Below are positions 52,457 to 62,615 of a stretch of DNA of 64,000 nucleotides, one piece after another (positions within the stretch are counted from its first letter, which is position 1; every line of letters starts with the position of its first letter). Source of the stretch: JAFDBW01 sp963723355 (GTDB taxonomy: Bacteria > Desulfobacterota > Desulfuromonadia > Desulfuromonadales > BM103); NCBI GenBank assembly GCA_963723355.1, contig CAVRQQ010000005.1, positions 98,107-162,106 of the forward strand, written 5' to 3'. The notes below the pieces were generated by a model. It made no database searches, was not told the origin of the DNA, and saw nothing but the letters and a program-made list of their open reading frames with translations. A program made the translations under genes and the position numbers.

Positions 52457-55441
52457 TTACATCTCCTTCAGCGGCGCCTGCCATGCCGTTTTAAGATCGT
52501 CGATAGGGCAAACCGCCAGGGGATTGTCATAACTGCCGGTAATGTGCAGCTCGTCGGAGGCCGTCACCTCGCCGATACGACGACAACTTTGTCCTGCAAA
52601 AAGGGATTCGAAGGCTGTCTGATGCTCCGGCCTGACAGTGACCAGCAGACGGCTGGCAGACTCGGAGAAAAGCAGCGTCGCGTCGCTCAACCCCTGAGGA
52701 GCATCGAGTTTGGCAAGGGAAACAGCCATACCGAGACCACCGGCAAAAGCGGTTTCAGCCACCGCCACCGCCAGTCCGCCATCCGACAGATCATGACAGG
52801 AGGCAATTATCCCCTGCTTCTGTGCTGCATTGACACTGCGGTAGCGGTTCATGGCGCTCTTCGCATCGACCTTCGGCACGTTTGCCCCAAGTTCGCCGTG
52901 CAGCGCATAATATTCCGAGCCACCAAGTTCATCCTCGGTCCGACCCAACAGATAGACCAGGTCGCCGGCCCGCTTGGCATCCATGGTGGTTGCCTGGCGG
53001 ACATCGTCGATCTTGCCGATCACCGAAAACAACAGGGTCGGCGGAATCGATATTTTGGTGTCACCGATCTGGTAATCGTTTTTCATCGAATCCTTGCCGG
53101 AAATCAGCGGCACGCCAAAGGCCAGGCAATATTCATAGAGGGCCTGGTTGGAGCGGACCAGCTGCGCCGCCTTGTACTCTCCATCAGGAGTCTTTTCGCT
53201 TTTAACCGGATCGCACCAGCAGAAGTTGTCGAGCCCCGCGACATGATCGATGTTACCACCGACAGAGACATAGTTGCGCAGGGCCTCGTCTATGGCGTTC
53301 GCGGTCATATGATATGTGTCGAGATCGGAGAAGCGCGGGCAAATGCCATGGGCGGTCACCACGCCGTCGAAACGGTCGGCCAAGGGCCTAACGACCGCCG
53401 CATCAGAGGGACCATCATTGGCAATGCCGGTCAGCGGCTTGACCACTGTGCCGGCCTGGACCTCGTGATCGTACCGACGGACCACGCTCTCTTTCGAACA
53501 GATATTGAGGCTGCCAAGCAGTTGCTTGATGGTTGACTCAATATCCGGAGGCGACAACTGCGGCTCATGCGTCTGCGGCGGCACCCAGCGTGCCGGGATC
53601 TGCAGCTGCGGCACGCCATTGTGCAGAAACTCCATCGGCAGCCAGGTAACGGTTTTGCCCTGGTAGAGACAGTGGTAATAACCTGAATCTGTGAACTGGC
53701 CAAGATCGGTTGCTTCGACATCCATCTCAGCAGCCAGGGTCATAAATTCGTCGAGCATATCAGGCGGCACGGCAACGGTCATCCGCTCTTGTGCTTCGGA
53801 GATCAGGATTTCCCACGGCTGCAGGCCATTATACTTGAGCGGAGCCCGATCCAGATGCATCTCGAAGCCGTTGGTGTCTTCGGCCATCTCACCTACTGAC
53901 GAGGATAATCCACCGGCGCCGTTGTCGGTGATCGAGTTGTAGAGTCCCCGATCACGGGCAATGATCAGAAAGTCGAACATCCTCCTCTGGGTGATCGGGT
54001 CACCGATCTGCACCGCGGTCACCGGCGAACCTTCGTGGAGTTCTTCAGAGGAAAAGGTGGCTCCATGGATACCGTCTTTGCCAATCCGTCCCCCGACCAT
54101 GACGATACGGTCACCGATCAGCGCCTGTTTTTCATGGCAGGGACGACCATTGAGCTCGGCCGGCATGATCGATCCGGTACCGCAGTATACCAGCGGCTTA
54201 CCGGCAAAACGCTCATCAAACACCAGTGAGCCGTTGACGGTCGGGATACCGCTCTTGTTGCCGCCGTGCTCGACGCCTTCGACCACACCGTCAAAAATGC
54301 GCCTTGGATGCAGCAGTCGAGGCGGCAATGGCTTGTCATAGAATGGAGATGCAAAGCAGAACACATCGGTGTTGAACATCAGTCGCGCGCCCATACCGGT
54401 ACCGAAGGCATCCCGGTTGACGCCGACGATGCCGGTCAGAGCGCCGCCGTACGGGTCAAGGGCACTCGGGGAATTGTGCGTCTCAACCTTGAAGACGATG
54501 CTCCAGTCATCAGTGAAGCGGATAACGCCAGCATTGTCCTTGAACACCGATAGGCAGATATCGTTGTCTCCTGCCTGTGCCCGGATATCGCGCGTCGCGC
54601 GCATGATATAGCTCTTGAACAGCGAGTCGATAGACTGCTTTTCACCTGTCGTGGTGTCTTCGTAGTCGATTGCCGCAGCGAAGATCTTGTGCTTGCAGTG
54701 TTCACTCCAGGTCTGTGCCAGGGCCTCAAGTTCGCAATCGGTCAGCATTGCACCAAGACCGACATCCTCGCGTCCGGCCTGGACGTCGGGGTCGGCGATA
54801 TAACCCTGTATGATCTTCATCTCCTCCAGAGTGAGAGCCAGCATACCGTCCTTGCTGATCTGCATCAGTTCATCATCGGAAACGTTCAAATCGATCTTGC
54901 GAACGCTAACCTGGTGACTGCCGACATCGACTTTCGGCACGACCAGCGGCAATCCACGCTCGCGATCAAACTCGTTGGCCGGAACGATACTCCAGCGCTG
55001 GATCAGGCCGTTGGCAAGAAATCCTGAGGCAATCCGTTCCGCGACGGTAACATCAACCGCACCGCTGAGCAGATACTGGACCGACGTGTAAACTGCCTCG
55101 GATGCAGCAAAAGGGCGTCCGGTTATGTACTGGATCGCTTCGCGGGCCGTTCGGCCCGAGTTATCCGTCACACCCGGTCGAAAGCCGACTTCGATCAGGA
55201 CATCAAAATCATGGGCCAGCGGCTGATTGATCGCGTAATCCTGAATAACCGGGTCGCTGAACGGGCCGGCTGCCGCTGCGGCAACTTCGTCATCCGTAAG
55301 CTGGGCGTCAACCGTGTACACATCCATGGTCCGGACTGAACGCAATGCGACGCCAAGATGCTCACGAATTTCACGTTTTACCCGCTCTCCGCGTGCATCA
55401 CGGACGTTATCTTTCAGACCGACTACAATTCGCCAGGCCAT
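52457..55441 (-). CDS. purL: Phosphoribosylformylglycinamidine synthase PurL (large form)
   Basis: 994 residues. The N-terminus (about 1-80) is PurS-like (VGLKDNVRDARGERVKREIR, VDAQLTDDE), so PurS is fused. The two ATP-binding halves follow: GAMLTDCELEALAQTWSEHCKH, VFKVETHNSPSALDPYGGAL, DNGAGGLSSSVGEMAED, then PLISGKDSMKNDY and SCHDLSDGGLAVAVAE. It has no glutaminase domain; that is the separate PurQ downstream. ATG at 55441 has GAGGAG upstream. Confidence 0.94.
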   Translation of the reverse strand: MAWRIVVGLKDNVRDARGERVKREIREHLGVALRSVRTMDVYTVDAQLTDDEVAAAAAGPFSDPVIQDYAINQPLAHDFDVLIEVGFRPGVTDNSGRTAREAIQYITGRPFAASEAVYTSVQYLLSGAVDVTVAERIASGFLANGLIQRWSIVPANEFDRERGLPLVVPKVDVGSHQVSVRKIDLNVSDDELMQISKDGMLALTLEEMKIIQGYIADPDVQAGREDVGLGAMLTDCELEALAQTWSEHCKHKIFAAAIDYEDTTTGEKQSIDSLFKSYIMRATRDIRAQAGDNDICLSVFKDNAGVIRFTDDWSIVFKVETHNSPSALDPYGGALTGIVGVNRDAFGTGMGARLMFNTDVFCFASPFYDKPLPPRLLHPRRIFDGVVEGVEHGGNKSGIPTVNGSLVFDERFAGKPLVYCGTGSIMPAELNGRPCHEKQALIGDRIVMVGGRIGKDGIHGATFSSEELHEGSPVTAVQIGDPITQRRMFDFLIIARDRGLYNSITDNGAGGLSSSVGEMAEDTNGFEMHLDRAPLKYNGLQPWEILISEAQERMTVAVPPDMLDEFMTLAAEMDVEATDLGQFTDSGYYHCLYQGKTVTWLPMEFLHNGVPQLQIPARWVPPQTHEPQLSPPDIESTIKQLLGSLNICSKESVVRRYDHEVQAGTVVKPLTGIANDGPSDAAVVRPLADRFDGVVTAHGICPRFSDLDTYHMTANAIDEALRNYVSVGGNIDHVAGLDNFCWCDPVKSEKTPDGEYKAAQLVRSNQALYEYCLAFGVPLISGKDSMKNDYQIGDTKISIPPTLLFSVIGKIDDVRQATTMDAKRAGDLVYLLGRTEDELGGSEYYALHGELGANVPKVDAKSAMNRYRSVNAAQKQGIIASCHDLSDGGLAVAVAETAFAGGLGMAVSLAKLDAPQGLSDATLLFSESASRLLVTVRPEHQTAFESLFAGQSCRRIGEVTASDELHITGSYDNPLAVCPIDDLKTAWQAPLKEM

Positions 55442-55486
55442 CACTACTCCTCTTGCAAATAGACCTAAATCAAAACAAACTTATAT

Positions 55487-55600
55487 TTAACGCAAAGGCG
55501 CAAAGACACTAAGAACATCTCGAATAAAATCATTAAGGGTAATGTTTTAAGCCCCTTCTTTGCGCCTTTCAGTCATTCTTTCATTGAACCTTTGCGTTAA
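55487..55600. repeat. Intergenic palindromic repeat element (copy 2)
   Basis: 114 bp beginning TTAACGCAAAGGCGCAAAGA and ending CCTTTGCGTTAA, so the outer 12 bases form a perfect inverted repeat. First 20 bases equal those of copy 1 at 39533. Looks like a small non-autonomous palindromic (MITE/REP-like) element between purL and purB. Confidence 0.8.
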
Positions 55601-55608
55601 AAGACCTT

Positions 55609-56907
55609 TCAAGCTTCACCAAACACTCGCCTAAACACCGTATCAACATGCTTCAGATGATAATTCAGGTCGAACGATTCACGAATCTTGGCTTCGCCGA
55701 GCGCTGCCACGACATCCTTGTCGGCGAGCAGCTCCTCCTGGAAATCCTTGCCCTCTTCCCACACCTTCATGGCGTTGCGCTGCACCATTCGGTAGGCATC
55801 TTCACGTGATACACCTGCCTGGGTCAGGTCGAGCAGGATTTTCTGGGAGAAAACCAGGCCACGCATCTGGTTGAGGTTTTTCAGCATGTTTTCAGGATAA
55901 ACCACCAGTTTCTCGACAAGCCCACTCAGGCGACGCAGGGAAAAATCCAGTGCGACGGTCGCATCCGGGCCAATGTAGCGCTCTACCGAGGAATGCGAGA
56001 TGTCACGTTCGTGCCATAGCGCGACATTCTCCATAGCCGGGATGGCAAAGGAGCGTATATAGCGGGCCTGGCCGGTCAGGTTCTCGGTCAAAATCGGGTT
56101 ACGCTTGTGCGGCATTGCCGAGGAGCCTTTCTGCCCTTTGCTGAAGAACTCTTCGGCTTCGAGCACCTCGGTGCGTTGCAGGTGACGGACTTCCACGGCA
56201 ATGCGTTCCATGGACGATGCGATAATGGCCAGAACCGAGAAGTACTCGGCGTGACGGTCGCGCGGGATAACCTGTGTGGAGACCGGCTCCGGTTTCAGGC
56301 CGAGCTTTTCACAGACGTACTCTTCAACAACCGGATCGATATTGGCAAAGGTGCCGACGGCACCTGAAATGGCCCCGGTGGCGATATTCTCCCGGGCGGC
56401 CTCGAGACGTTTGCGGTTACGGTCCATCTCCGCATACCAGGACGCCAGCTTCAGGCCAAATGTGACCGGCTCTGCATGAATGCCATGGGAGCGACCGATA
56501 CACACTGTATTCTTGTGCTCCATGGCCCGCTTCCTGATCGCAGCAAGCAACATGTCGAGATCGGCCAGAAGCTCATCGGCGGCCTGGGTCAATTGCACCG
56601 ACAGACAGGTATCAAGGACATCCGAAGAAGTCATCCCCTGGTGGATGAAACGGGCTTCAGGGCCGACATACTCGGCAACCGAGGTCAGGAAAGCAATCAC
56701 GTCATGCTTGACTTCCGCCTCAATCTCATCGATGCGGGCGATGTCAAAATCCCCTTTCTCCCGGATCACCCTGACTGCTTCTGCCGGGATAACACCAAGA
56801 TCAGCCAATTTCTCACAGGCCAGGGTTTCGATTTCCAGCCAGATCCGAAAGCGGTTCTCCGGTTCCCAGATCTTCGCCATCTCCGGCCGCGTGTAACGTG
56901 GGATCAT
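55609..56907 (-). CDS. purB: Adenylosuccinate lyase
   Basis: 432 residues of the fumarase/aspartase superfamily. MIPRYTRPEMAKIW, IGRSHGIHAEPVTFGLKLA, and the flexible-loop signature KGSSAMPHKRNPI identify it. It splits SAICAR and adenylosuccinate in purine synthesis. The purF-purQ-purL-purB order runs backward from the lower coordinates; all are on the minus strand. Confidence 0.95.
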   Translation of the reverse strand: MIPRYTRPEMAKIWEPENRFRIWLEIETLACEKLADLGVIPAEAVRVIREKGDFDIARIDEIEAEVKHDVIAFLTSVAEYVGPEARFIHQGMTSSDVLDTCLSVQLTQAADELLADLDMLLAAIRKRAMEHKNTVCIGRSHGIHAEPVTFGLKLASWYAEMDRNRKRLEAARENIATGAISGAVGTFANIDPVVEEYVCEKLGLKPEPVSTQVIPRDRHAEYFSVLAIIASSMERIAVEVRHLQRTEVLEAEEFFSKGQKGSSAMPHKRNPILTENLTGQARYIRSFAIPAMENVALWHERDISHSSVERYIGPDATVALDFSLRRLSGLVEKLVVYPENMLKNLNQMRGLVFSQKILLDLTQAGVSREDAYRMVQRNAMKVWEEGKDFQEELLADKDVVAALGEAKIRESFDLNYHLKHVDTVFRRVFGEA

Positions 56908-56923
56908 TGTTTGCTCCTTAAAG

Positions 56924-57056
56924 TCGCGAAGCGCGAAGTGCGAGACGCGAAAAAGCTAAAATATATGGTCTGATAGAGCCTTCTAATTTCCTGATGGGGT
57001 TCTGCCTTTTAGGTTTTCTCTGCACTTCGCGCCTTTCACTTCGCGCTTCGTTGCTT
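56924..57056. repeat. Inverted repeat of GCGAAGTGCGAG-type DNA at the yycJ 3' end
   Basis: A GCGAAG/GCGAAGTGCGAG arm (56926-56957) and a CACTTCGCGC/CACTTCGCGCTTCG arm (57018-57056) are inverted copies of the same low-complexity DNA. The right arm is translated as part of the C-terminal tail of the MBL-fold protein. Confidence 0.55.
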
Positions 57057-57822
57057 TTGCATCCCACACAACCGGTTTATCCTGCCGACCAATCAACAGC
57101 TTCGGCGCACAGGTGTTCTGCCCATTCAGTGCCCGCCTGGCGGCCTCGACAGCCAGTTCGGGGCGATTGTTGGTTTCGCTCAGGTGGCCGAGAAAAACCG
57201 TCTCCAGGCCCGCCCAGACCAGGTCACGCAGAAGTGCGCTTCCGGAATTGTTGGAGAGATGGCCATGGCTGCTGCGCACGCGTTGCTTCAACTTCCACGG
57301 GTATGGCCCGTCTCGCAGCATCTCCTCATCGTGGTTGGTCTCCAGCACCACGACACGACAATCCTGCAGGCAGTCGGTCACGAGCCTGGTGACAATACCA
57401 AGGTCTGTGGCGATGCCGATCTTGCCCAGTTCGCCGGTGAGCGTGAAACCGACCGGGGCCAGTGAATCGTGGGTGACAGCAAACGGCCTGACTGTCAGGT
57501 CATTGACGGTAAAGTCTTCGCCATCAACAAATTCGCGGACACATTCATTCTTACCGACATCCGGCAATCTGCGAGCCAGGTCGGATTGCAGGTAAACAGG
57601 GATGTCGAGTTGTCGGACGAGCGGGCCCAGCCCTCTCACATGATCCGTATGTTCATGAGTTATCAGCAAGGCGGTCAGACTTTCGGCATTGACGCCGACG
57701 AGATCAAGGCGTCTGCGGATTTCCCGTGCAGACAGACCGGCATCGATCAAAAGTCGCGTCTGACCCGATTCTACCAGTATGGCGTTGCCTTTGCTGCCAC
57801 TGGCCAGCAGGCAAATTTTCAT
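56983..57822 (-). CDS. MBL-fold metallo-hydrolase (YycJ/WalJ type)
   Basis: 279 residues. The metal motif THEHTDHVRGL (HxHxDH), a later His in FAVTHD, Asp in IATDLG, and SHGHLSNN with LGHLSETNN are the YycJ pattern. These are thought to be DNA exonuclease-type hydrolases. After QDKPVVWDAK, where the family normally ends, the tail KREVKGAKCRENLKGRTPSG is encoded by the repeat at 57018-57056 and is probably not functional. ATG at 57822 has AAGG upstream. Confidence 0.88.
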   Translation of the reverse strand: MKICLLASGSKGNAILVESGQTRLLIDAGLSAREIRRRLDLVGVNAESLTALLITHEHTDHVRGLGPLVRQLDIPVYLQSDLARRLPDVGKNECVREFVDGEDFTVNDLTVRPFAVTHDSLAPVGFTLTGELGKIGIATDLGIVTRLVTDCLQDCRVVVLETNHDEEMLRDGPYPWKLKQRVRSSHGHLSNNSGSALLRDLVWAGLETVFLGHLSETNNRPELAVEAARRALNGQNTCAPKLLIGRQDKPVVWDAKATKREVKGAKCRENLKGRTPSGN

Positions 57823-57949
57823 AGTTGACCTTCAGCCTGATTCGGTGACCAGGAATCACGATATTTGTGGCCGGATAAATAACTCATGAGAGCAAAGGAT
57901 GCAAGCGTGAAGCGCAACGAAACACTCTCTGAAGATAATGCCGTAGCTG

Positions 57950-59993
57950 TCAGGCGGTCGGGCCGGTTGCCGGGAGCAACAGGTAGAATGTGCTGCCGGG
58001 CATGGTGTCCGGGTCATAGCCGGGGCTTTCGACCCAGACGGCTCCACCGTGGAGATCGATAATTCCTTTGACGATACTTAAACCCAGACCTGCTCCACGG
58101 CTTTTGAATGCAACCTTGCCGGTTGAGTGTTCCTCAACATCTCCGACCTCGTAGAATTTCTCGAAGATTGCCTCCTGCTCGGCCTCGGCAATCCCTATTC
58201 CACTATCGTGGATCGCAATCTCGACATAAGGGACCTGTTCATTGCTGAGGGTACAGGACCCATCCGCACCAACCGAGGCGAACTTCTCCGGCGGTCTCGG
58301 CCTGAGGACCAGCTTGGTCTCGATAATAATCCTGCCTTTGTCCGGGGTAAACTTGATGGCGTTGCTAAGAACGTTACCGACCGCCTGTACTATGCGTTCG
58401 AAATCGCATCTGATCAGTGGCAGGTCATCGGCTAATGTTGAGGCTCAACACCTGCTCGCGCTGGCGAATAAATTGCTCCACATTGCTGACTGCGCGCATC
58501 ACCAGAACGTTGATGTCAACATGTCGACTGACAAGGTCGATGGTGCGACCATCAATCATCGAGACATCGACTATATCACGGACGATTTCCGAGAGCCGGT
58601 CGCTGGCCTTGGCAATATGACGAATCAGTTTGAGCGTATCCTCATCAAGTGGTTGCTCCCGGTCGGATGAGAGTAAAAGTTCAACATATCCCATGATGAT
58701 CGTCAGAGGTGTTTTCAGTTCGTGGGAGGCCAGACCAAGGAAAGAGTTCTTCATCTGGTTGAGTCGTTCCATTTCACTGGCAGTCCGTTCCAGAGTCTGA
58801 CGGACCTCCTCTTCCTGCGTTGCGTCACGGATGATAATCTGGACCAGTCGGCGTTTGTCCTTGTCAATAATGACCGAGGCTGAAGCCCGGCCGACCAGGG
58901 TGCAATTATCCACGGCACGCCAAAACCTGATTTCGGTTTCGCCCGATTGACCGGGAACGATCGTCTGATGATGTTCAAACTGATGTTCAATGTCGCGACA
59001 GTTGATCGATTCGAGAAAAGAGAAGTAATTACTCTTCTCCATCCTTGCCTTGGCCATGCCGAAGAAACGTTCTGCAGCCTTGTTGGCAATGACGATGGAA
59101 TCGCCTTCGTCACAGACCAGGATCGCGTCGCTTGCATCGTCGAGCAGTGAACGGTACATTTCCCGGCTGCGGCCCAATTCGGAGCTGATGCTTTCCAGGT
59201 TCTCATAAGATTTCTGCAGTTCGAGATTAGTCTCTTCAAGCTCCTGGTAATTACGGCTCAGCTCCGCATCACGTTCACGCAAGGAATTAGCCATGTCAGA
59301 CAGGGTGTTGCCGAGTATCGCCAGTTCCTTGGTTTTCATAACCGGCGCCCTGGTATCGAATTTGACCCGAGGCAAGGCCCTCTGCCATATCACAAAGGCG
59401 ACGAATAGGCCCGACCAGGTCATAACGGGTGAAAGCGACGATCACCATGAATGCGACCAGCAAGGCAGCAGCCAGGACCAGAACGGTGGAGGCCAGATGG
59501 TCCATGACCAGCTTCGTCAGGACAGCATTCTGGAAACCGATCCGCACCCGGCCGACAACTTTGTCATCGTAATCCAGAATCGGACGGCGTAATCATAGAG
59601 CTTGCCTTGATCAGGGGATTCCAGAACAGCGATTTCGGGGGAGAGGTTGTCAATATATTTGATTGACAATATATCAGGATAGCCGGCGTCGCTGTAATAA
59701 AGGGGCACTCCTGAAGATGTCTCGACCAGGCAATAGGAGATTTCCGGGTCTTTCGCCACGGTCTCCTGGCAAATCTCTGAAATGCCATTTATCTCATCAA
59801 TTGGCAAGCCAAGATTGATGACTGCTTCAATCTGAACTTTCAAAGCTTCTGCGAAGGTTTGGGCTCGTTGCAGAATGCCGTCACGATAGCTGCGGCGGAA
59901 CGTATCAACATTGAGTCCGGTGTTGATAGCAACAGTGAGGATCAGCGCCAAAAGGCTGAAGGTCAGGATGCGTCTTTCCAGAGAATTTTTCAT
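57950..59993 (-). CDS. Membrane sensor histidine kinase with HAMP and PAS (three frameshifts)
   Basis: About 680 residues when joined. In order: one N-terminal helix (RRILTFSLLALILTVAINTG), a periplasmic sensor of about 130 residues, a second helix (TVLVLAAALLVAFMVIVAF), HAMP, a coiled coil (ELSRNYQELEETNLELQKSY), PAS (about 230-330), HisKA with SHELKTPLTIIMGYVE, and HATPase with NVLSNAIKFTPDKG, HDSGIGI and GAGLGLSIVKGI to the stop at 57950. Shifts lie near 59550, 59330 and 58430. The ATPase half is only in the last frame. Signal unknown; no regulator gene adjacent. Confidence 0.82.
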
Positions 59994-60190
59994 AACTGAG
60001 TGGGAAAGCCCCAAGCACCCTTGATGCAGAATACCATGGTCTAGGCAAAGACAGGAATCAATGACTGTTCAAACTTGCATTAAATACCATAAACATCACT
60101 TAAAGGGCAACCTCATTGGCCGGTAAAATGATTAAAAACGGTTGACCAGCATGGGGTGATTCGCTATCATCCAAACGTCGAAATTATTTC

Positions 60191-60215
60191 TGCCTGACCG
60201 GTCGCCCGTCAGGCA
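60191..60215 (+). promoter_or_regulatory. Hairpin in the gap leader
   Basis: TGCCTGAC / GTCAGGCA forms an 8-bp perfect stem with a 9-base loop, followed by ATATTCTTTTCTTT, then the GGAGG ribosome site of gap at 60243. It resembles a leader terminator (attenuator) but could be a 3' end from upstream transcription. Nothing else is seen in 59994-60255. Confidence 0.4.
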
Positions 60216-60255
60216 TATTCTTTTCTTTAAAAACCACACCTGGGAGGAGCAATAA

Positions 60256-61257
60256 ATGTCTGTAAAAGTTGCCATCAACGGCTTTGGTCGAATCGGACGG
60301 AATGTTCTGCGTGCGGCGCAGAACACCCCGGAGTTTGAAATCGTTGCGATTAACGATCTCACCAGTCCGCAAACTCTTGCGCACCTGTTGAAATATGACT
60401 CCATCCACGGTATTTTCGATGCGGATGTCTCTGTAGCGGATGACAGCATCCTGGTGAGTGGCAAAAACATCAAAGTCTGTAGCGAGCGCGATCCGGCTGC
60501 CCTGCCCTGGAAGGAACTGGGCGTTGATGTTGTGATTGAATCGACCGGTTTTTTCACCAATGGCAAGGACGCCGGCAAGCACATTCAGGCCGGTGCGAAA
60601 AAAGTAATTATCAGCGCTCCCGGAAAAGAGGTCGACCTGACCGTCTGCATGGGCGTCAATGATGGCGTATACGATGCTGCCAGTCACAATATTGTTTCAA
60701 ATGCGTCCTGTACCACGAACTGTCTGGCGCCGGTCGCCAAAGTCCTCCTGGAGAACTTCGGCATCGTCAAAGGGCTGATGACCACGGTGCACGCCTACAC
60801 CAACGACCAGCGCATCCTTGACCTCCCGCATGATGATTTGCGCCGTGCCCGCGCTGCCGCCATGTCGATGATCCCGACCACCACCGGAGCCGCAAAAGCC
60901 GTTTCCCTGGTCCTGCCGGAGCTGAAAGGCAAACTCGATGGTCTCGCCGTTCGTGTCCCCACCCCGAACGTCTCGCTGGTTGACCTGGTGGTCGAAACCG
61001 AAAAAACAACTTCTGTGGAAGAAGTCAATGCCGCTCTCAAGACCGCTGCCAACGGGCCTCTCAAGGGAATTCTGGATTTTTGCGAAGAACCGCTGGTCTC
61101 CATAGACTTCAATGGCAACCCGGCATCCTCGAGTGTCGACGCTGCAACAACCAGCGTCATAGCCGGCAACATGGTCAAGGTCATGAGCTGGTACGACAAT
61201 GAATGGGGCTACTCAAACCGTATTGTCGATCTGGTTAAATTGATGGCCAAAGGTTAA
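60256..61257 (+). CDS. gap: Glyceraldehyde-3-phosphate dehydrogenase, type I
   Basis: 333 residues. VAINGFGRIGRNVLRAA (NAD site), ATSNA-type SNASCTTNCLAPVAK with catalytic Cys near residue 152, HAYTNDQ with His near 179, and SWYDNEWGYSNR at the end are standard. It runs the glycolytic/gluconeogenic step between GAP and 1,3-bisphosphoglycerate. Start ATG has GGGAGGAG upstream. A terminator (61269) separates it from pgk. Confidence 0.97.
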   Translation: MSVKVAINGFGRIGRNVLRAAQNTPEFEIVAINDLTSPQTLAHLLKYDSIHGIFDADVSVADDSILVSGKNIKVCSERDPAALPWKELGVDVVIESTGFFTNGKDAGKHIQAGAKKVIISAPGKEVDLTVCMGVNDGVYDAASHNIVSNASCTTNCLAPVAKVLLENFGIVKGLMTTVHAYTNDQRILDLPHDDLRRARAAAMSMIPTTTGAAKAVSLVLPELKGKLDGLAVRVPTPNVSLVDLVVETEKTTSVEEVNAALKTAANGPLKGILDFCEEPLVSIDFNGNPASSSVDAATTSVIAGNMVKVMSWYDNEWGYSNRIVDLVKLMAKG

Positions 61258-61268
61258 TGCAGCACTTT

Positions 61269-61297
61269 AAGGGCGGGTTATCAACCTGCCCTTTTTA
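61269..61297 (+). terminator. Terminator between gap and pgk
   Basis: Stem AGGGCGGGTT / AACCTGCCCT with one G.U pair, followed by TTTTTATT, right after the gap stop. Could be partial, allowing some read-through to pgk. Confidence 0.85.
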
Positions 61298-61321
61298 TTA
61301 ATACTCCATTAGGACAAGCTG

Positions 61322-62514
61322 ATGTTAAAAAAGCTCTCCATCAGGGATATCGACTTTCAGGGCAAACGGGTCTTCTGCCGGGTTGATTTCAACGTGCCTC
61401 TCGATGAGAACTAGCCATGTCACAGACGATACCCGCGTCAAGGCATCCATGCCGACGATTCGACACATCGTCAACAACGGCGGGCGCCTGATACTGGCAT
61501 CTCATCTTGGCCGTCCCAAGCATGGCCCGGAGCCGAAGTTCAGTCTTGCTTCGGTGGCCCCCTGCCTCGCCCAGTATCTCGGCAAATCAGTCAAGATGGC
61601 CCCCGACTGTATCGGCCCCGACGTCAAGCGTATGATCGACCAGATGAAGGATGGCGATGTCATTCTGCTGGAGAATGTGCGTTTTCATGCCGGTGAAACG
61701 AAAAACGACCCGGACTTTGCCAAAGCATTGGCAGAAAACGCCGACATTTATGTCAATAACGCTTTCGGTACGGCCCATCGCGCCCATGCCTCCACGGAGG
61801 GGGTAACGCATTTCCTGCAACCCGCCGCTGCCGGATTTCTCCTGGAGAAGGAGATCAAGTACCTTGGCCAGGCCCTCGCCTACCCGGATCATCCTTTTGT
61901 TGCGGTGATCGGCGGAGCCAAGGTCAGCGACAAGATCGCGGTCATTGCTAATCTGCTGGAAAAGGTCGACACGCTGATCATCGGCGGCGGCATGGCTTAC
62001 ACTTTCCTGCGCGCCCAAGGTCGTCCGACCGGACGTTCACTGGTTGAAGAGGACCGTATCGACCTCGCCAGAGAGCTCATCCAGAAAGCAATGGATAAAA
62101 ACGTCACCCTGCTGCTGCCTCAGGACCACGTGGTCGCATGCGGAGTTCAGCGCCAATGCCGAGCATAAAATCTGCAGCGACGCCAACTTCCCTGCTGACT
62201 GGATGGCGCTGGATATCGGCCCCGCGACGATTGCGACCTACACGGGCGCACTGAAGAATGCCCGTATGGTCGTCTGGAACGGCCCAATGGGGGTCTTTGA
62301 ATTCGATGCCTTTGCCCGCGGCACAATGACTATCGCCAAAACCCTGGCCGAGTCCAAGGCCCGCTCGATCGTCGGTGGCGGCGATTCGGTTGCAGCAGTA
62401 ATAAAAGCTGGGGTCGAATCGAAGATGACGCACATTTCCACAGGCGGCGGAGCATCACTGGAATTCCTGGAAGGCAAGGAGCTCCCCGGGCTGGCCGCCC
62501 TTACAGATGCTTGA
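61322..62514 (+). CDS. pgk: Phosphoglycerate kinase (two frameshifts)
   Basis: ATG at 61322 (AGGA upstream) begins MLKKLSIRDIDFQGKRVFCR then VDFNVPLDEN, broken by a shift near 61413. The second frame continues with RILxSHLGRPKHGPEPKFSL, NVRFHAGETKNDPDFAKALA, FGTAHRAHASTEG and GGAKVSDKIAVI. A shift near 62145 leads to the last part WNGPMGVFEFDAFARGTMTI, IVGGGDSVAAV and STGGGASLEFLEGKELPGLA. All conserved blocks are present, about 395 residues. Essential gene, so the breaks are likely sequencing errors. Confidence 0.93.
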
Positions 62515-62615
62515 AAAGCGGGGGCTGGGGACTGGAGGCTGGAGAGTTGAAGTTACATCGCCGATTGCCAATGCCTAATCCAAACGCCCTGTGACTGAAC
62601 CATTAAGGAGCTTTT

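Noticed and set aside
50327..53536. Plus-strand ORFs of 219-330 codons opposite purF and purL
   Set aside because: Antisense to clear purine genes; no motif or ribosome site supports them.
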